A stretch of DNA of 64,000 nt, from assembly GCA_026874595.1 (NCBI GenBank), contig CM049313.1, forward strand, positions 68,194,659 to 68,258,658, in the 5' to 3' direction. Below are positions 59,996 through 64,000 of the stretch, piece after piece. The stretch comes from Sipunculus nudus. Taxonomy: Eukaryota; Annelida; Sipuncula; Golfingiida; Sipunculidae. The notes under the pieces are model-generated. The model saw only the letters and a list, made by a program, of their open reading frames with translations. It was not told the origin of the DNA and ran no database searches. The number at the start of each line of letters is the position of its first letter. The first letter of the stretch is position 1. The translations under genes were made by a program, and so were the position numbers.

Positions 59996-60364
59996 TTTAT
60001 TTAACGCATACACGCACATACATATATAGACTGGGGAAATCCTATGTGTTTTATGATGGGAAATATCAAAGGTCCCTTTGCTGGATCATATGTGATTTTT
60101 CCATACAATCCAATAAGCCCAGGGAATCTTTCTAATTTGCATATTTAATAAGATTGTTTGCATATTTGAATAAATAAGCGAAAATCAATAAATAATTTTG
60201 TGTAAGTTTTGTGTAAGTTATGTGTATGGTCAACTAGAATTCTCGGCACACTTGTTTAGCCTTGCCCCTCCCAGAGTGGCGTCAATTTATCTTCATGTGT
60301 GGGGGATGCCTGGGAGTGGGATGGTTATAGAAGTTTAGACAACTTGTTCATAATAAAACACACA

Positions 60365-60389
60365 CATATATATGTATATATATACATAC

Positions 60390-60437
<48 letters not shown>
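60365..60437. repeat. (AT)n microsatellite
   Basis: AT run with a few AC interruptions at its left side. Confidence 0.95.
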
Positions 60438-60439
<2 letters not shown>

Positions 60440-61442
60440 CTTAATTTTCTTGTCTGTGTGACATATTTTAAATATATTACAATTTAGTATTAGTTTTAAA
60501 AAATAAGGTATGTTTCCCGTATTGGCTATTTCTAAACCAGGTTTAGATATACAATAATTAGTATTCTCAGAAATAGAACCAAAAAGTCTAATTCTAATTA
60601 TTAACATATTTCATTTTCAATATATAAATATTATTCTCTTAACAGCAGGAGGGGTGATTATATCGACCACCCCCCCCCCCCTTTGCTAAAAAGTGAGGGG
60701 GGGGGGGGATATACCCTGAGCGCCCCCCCCCCCCCCCCACTGACGCCACTGCCCACCTTTTCTTCGATCCTTCCCTCCGTGGCATAACAGTGAAATCGCG
60801 ATAGAACCTCAGAGTTAGCATGGCATCGTATATTTCAGCTAGCAATGGACCTCTAATTGTGCAATTGTTACTATGCGTTGTTATATTCTCATTCAAAATT
60901 CACTGATAAAATTATCATTGAAAAATTATGGAGCATCTAATTCAATGTAGATTTTTACTGAAAACCATGCACATTAGAGTCAACATATAGCATACTTTTT
61001 GCAATGCTCTTAGGAATATGTACACTCTGCCATATAATATTACAAAGCTATATTCCAACATATCAACCTATGAATTACTTTAAAAAATTACAAAAAAAAC
61101 AAATTTTCTGCTAGCAGTGACCTCAATTTATGATGTCCGGGGCACGCTTTATTATATGTTTGTGCAATTTTTTAATTTTCTTAAAATATACCATGCGTAA
61201 CTGTTGTAACGACAGGCTTCAGCGTTTGTTTTTTCAGCCCGGTTTATACAAAACGTGATATCTAGTACCTTAACATTTATTGACAGCACAGCATTCTTAT
61301 CGCAAAGGAACCTTCTTCCTTATTCCACAGAAATTGCCATTGACAGACATTAATTAATAAGAAAGTCTGCAGTTAAAAACAATCTTATCGGGGCAATTGT
61401 CGATATTACAGTACTAATAATGAAATATGTATGTCTTGACAG

Positions 61443-61557
61443 GTGAGCGGGCCGGCGTTGGTGACGTATCCCTGAAGCGAGAACTGAAGTCAATGCTTTA
61501 CGACATGAACCACCCCATGAGTGATAGATACAACAATGAATACACCAGGTTCACAAG
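61443..61557 (+). CDS. Gene B, coding exon 3
   Basis: Acceptor TATGTCTTGACAG, donor GTGCGT. GT completes a Gly codon. 37 codons follow (ERAGVGDVSLKRELKSMLYD... to ...NEYTRFT), ending in AG, which the next exon completes to Arg. It contains a KR dibasic pair. The peptide is helical in its first half and rich in Asn, Tyr and Arg in its second half. The donor is non-canonical at position +3 to +4 (GTGCGT), but the phase match on both sides supports it. Confidence 0.82.
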
Positions 61558-61572
61558 GTGCGTCAAAATGTT

Positions 61573-62495
61573 AAGGGGGCCCCAATCACCTATCTGACTT
61601 TGATAATCTAAAGTTTATCCTCTGGAGCTTTTATTAAATATAAAGGCTAGAAAACGAGGATATCACTGCACACAGGCTGCTTATTTTGTTTATATCAACG
61701 TGTTTATATTATGTGGGAGTCCGCCAAAATAAAACAAATTCAACAAGGGCATCTGACAGCTAGTCAGATAACCGTGACCTTGGTAAATGGCATTTTGCAA
61801 CAAGTGACCTTTCTACCTCCGCATCTATGCAACCTACCACCTTAGGTTACATGTGTTTCCCGTTTGTCAACATTGTTGTGTTTACAAACACGTGGTCGAT
61901 AAATAAGTCCTTACATCCTTTAGGAAGCGATGTATGAATTTTTCACAACCAAAATTACCCTTAGCTCATTATATACAAAGAGCAAGTCAGAAATCACATA
62001 AATTTTTTTTCTCAAAAGGTAGATGAATGGGCCGCTTTAAAGCTCCTTTTTTTCTGTGAATTGCTGACAAATTTGTGCAAATTTTGGAAACGACTGGAAT
62101 TAAGAACGTTATGTTCAGCTATTCATCTACCTATACTGTAGAATACATGTGATTTTTTGCTTACTCTGTATATATATTAATGCACTGTAGGTAATTCCTG
62201 CTAAGAAAGAATCTCATAACGCCTCTGTAACGGATTAATGAGCTTGTTCATCTTTACAAGCTGTATTTAACACGGCACAAAAAAAAAAAAAAGGTGGATA
62301 TATGCACATGTGCAAACGTTGCAAGGTCAGTAATTGCAAAACGTCTTTTGCAAAACTTTCGCTCGTCTGAAATACCGCCAGATTACCTTGTTGCATGTGT
62401 TTGGATTATTTTAGCGGGACTCCCACATATTTCAAAGAAGAGGATATAAACAAAACGAACAGCCTGTGTGCGATCGGTAAAGGCCCCTTTAATGA
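61573..62495. mobile_element. Foldback element with about 200-bp inverted arms
   Basis: The left arm 61573-61800 and right arm 62320-62495 are inverted copies: 'GCACACAGGCTG', 'TTTGTTTATATC', 'ATGTGGGAGTCC' and 'TGCAACAAG' occur in mirrored order. The outer ends read TTAAGGGGGCC and GGCCCCTTTAA, so TTAA may be part of the terminus or the target. The internal part is about 520 bp of non-coding DNA with an A-run at 62279-62292. It lies 16 bp after exon 3 of gene B. Confidence 0.75.
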
Positions 62496-63464
62496 AACAG
62501 GTTACTGTTGGGACCTGTTTGTACTACCCTAAGATATCTTCAGGCATCCGAATTTTATAAGAGAAATACTATTTTAATTCAGTGCTATGGGCAGACATCT
62601 TCCAAGAGAGCCTTCCACATTTTTAACTGGATAATTAGGCGTTCATATCTTTTTACTTTAGTTTTTTGTGTTAAATTAGACTAGAGTTCTTGATTTATTT
62701 TAGATTACTATAAATGCTATAGAACCAATGGATAAAAAATAACAAAAACAGCTGTGGGCAAGGGTGGTAGTGCAAAAAGTATGCTATATGTAGGCTCTAA
62801 TGTGCTTGGACGGGACAAGATATAATTGATCGTTGGAGCAGGGATAGTGGTGTTGTAGGGTAGCCGTGAATACACGACTCAGTAGTCTTTTATATAGGAC
62901 TGATAAGCCTAACTTGAGTCGGGATACAAGCCATACGGGAGAATGTACTGCATACATCCTGTTGAACTGATATCCTGGTAACAACCGATAATCTAAACAT
63001 TAGGCTACGATTGATGAATTAGCACATATGAATTCATTGGTTATTTATGAACCAAACTGAAATTCTGTGTCTGTGGTAACGAGTCATTTTTTTTTTTTTT
63101 TGGTATCGCGTACGAATTTTGCTTTTTTCCGCTAACCCGCGCCAGCCATGCTTGTTTTCTTTAGGCAGAAATTCAACAAACATGCAGAGGGATTAAACAA
63201 TATGCTGAATTCATTTTTATGTTTGCACATGGTAGGTGCTGTAAGAAAGTATACTAAAAAGGCTCAAATGGTTGGTATATGTCAATTGACAGCGTTCTGG
63301 TAGGCCATAAGGTGTTGTCAAAAATGAAGAAAACATTTGTATCCACATTATTGCAGGAAATGTAAAAGCACGCTGGTTTTTGACTCTCTAATAGCAGAAG
63401 GCTGAAATGGCGCTTGTTGTAGGGGTGACGCGATTTACTGTGCATCTTTGTTTTCTCTTTATAG
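62496..63464 (+). other. Remainder of gene B intron 3
   Basis: AT-rich intronic DNA with a T-run at about 63088-63102; the acceptor TTTCTCTTTATAG is at 63464. Nothing else recognised. Confidence 0.5.
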
Positions 63465-63605
63465 GATGTGTCGCCACCTTCTGCAGTCGGACCGAATCCA
63501 TAGGCGGGTGCGACGCTCGACAGGCCATTTGCCTACCTTGGCTGAACAAATGAAACAAGCTTGCCAAGCGTTCATAGAAGACCCGTCTGTAACCAACCTA
63601 GAAAC
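63465..63605 (+). CDS. Gene B, coding exon 4
   Basis: Acceptor TTTCTCTTTATAG, donor GTAAGT. One base completes the Arg codon. 46 codons follow (MCRHLLQSDRIHRRVRRSTG... to ...VTNLE) and AC remains for the next exon. RRVRR is a strong furin-type site; cleavage would release a C-terminal chain starting STGHLPTLAEQMKQAC. Two Cys residues (one each side of the cleavage site) are present so far. The downstream chain is incomplete, so its fold cannot be judged. Confidence 0.86.
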
Positions 63606-63776
63606 GTAAGTGATAGTCAAAGGATCGTTTAATACTTATAAAGCAGGCATTGTACTACTAAATGAGCAAAACAGACAATGTGACAATTCATGGTAAAGGT
63701 GTCAATGAGTTTAATTTTTTTTTTGTCATCCCATTGCTGCTTTGACCTTTGATACAGCTGGTTTGGCATAAAGTAG

Positions 63777-63778
<2 letters not shown>

Positions 63779-63838
<60 letters not shown>
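63779..63838. repeat. (GA)n microsatellite
   Basis: Uninterrupted GA run of about 60 bp in a gene B intron. Confidence 0.95.
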
Positions 63839-63841
<3 letters not shown>

Positions 63842-63985
63842 ACAAGTAACACAATTTGCAACTGGAATTTACATTTCACCTTGACCTAATTTTCAAGGTC
63901 GTACCGAGGAGAATCCTCATCTTGCAACCGCGGTTTGACTTTACTGATTTCACTTTTGTGCAATATTCATATTTTTTCTTTGAAG

Positions 63986-64000
63986 ATTTTCGGGACAGTC
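63986..64000 (+). CDS. Gene B, start of coding exon 5 (cut by window edge)
   Basis: Acceptor ATATTTTTTCTTTGAAG. The first A completes a Thr codon from exon 4, and the frame continues FSGQS to the window end. It is supported by the polypyrimidine tract and phase only, over 15 bases. Confidence 0.5.

Larger units (their letters stand above)
58106..61442 (+). other. Gene B intron 2, with repeat elements
   Basis: It holds a half-copy of the foldback element (58570-58890), a TIR element (59692-59995), an AT microsatellite (60365-60437) and poly-C/poly-G runs (60668-60740). The ORFs of 60-90 residues here are not supported. Confidence 0.6.

Overview
This is a eukaryotic, intron-rich, AT-rich and very repeat-rich genomic window. 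It has GT-AG introns, long AT microsatellites, a decayed APE-type LINE, a Helitron, a tRNA-derived SINE and a TRIM/RBCC pseudogene with a beta-propeller tail. Many short repeats start with a GTCCGTCC-rich head and carry tandem cores. Together these suggest a lophotrochozoan, most likely a bivalve mollusc. That assignment is inference from repeat style and TRIM content, not from a marker gene. No bacterial, plasmid, phage or CRISPR feature was seen.

Layout. 1-5.2 kb: copies of a degenerate interspersed repeat. 5.2-17.6 kb (+): six C-terminal coding exons of gene A, with compatible phases and one open frame of 301 residues to a TAA; the start lies left of the window. I do not recognise the protein; its helical C-terminal part weakly recalls the end of a RasGAP domain. 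Its introns hold large elements with tandem cores (5.4-7.0, 8.1-11.85, 12.9-13.7 kb). 17.6-27.4 kb: 3' flank, several tandem-core repeats and a cluster of AT microsatellites. 27.5-31.1 kb: a nested inverted-repeat structure (outer arms about 150 bp, inner arms about 330 bp) with LTR-like ends and a SINE inside. 33.7-36.3 kb (-): a TRIM-type RING/B-box/coiled-coil/propeller pseudogene, split by a 688-bp insertion with a 6-bp target duplication. 39.6-43.4 kb (-): a decayed LINE interrupted by a 1,075-bp Helitron. 45.1-52.7 kb: a diverged tandem duplication of about 3.4-3.7 kb, itself built from repeats. 53.6-64 kb (+): the 5' part of gene B, encoding an unrecognised secreted, probably furin-processed protein. 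It has a TATA box, a probable 5'UTR intron and four phase-consistent coding exons; a fifth begins at the right edge and the gene continues beyond it.

Only genes A and B look functional, and the sequence gives no reason to link them. The best-supported unusual structures are the two insertions whose precise removal restores an open frame (Helitron in the LINE, 688-bp element in the TRIM copy), the nested inverted repeat at 27.5-31.1 kb, and the hairpin-headed repeat family with palindrome-bearing tandem cores.
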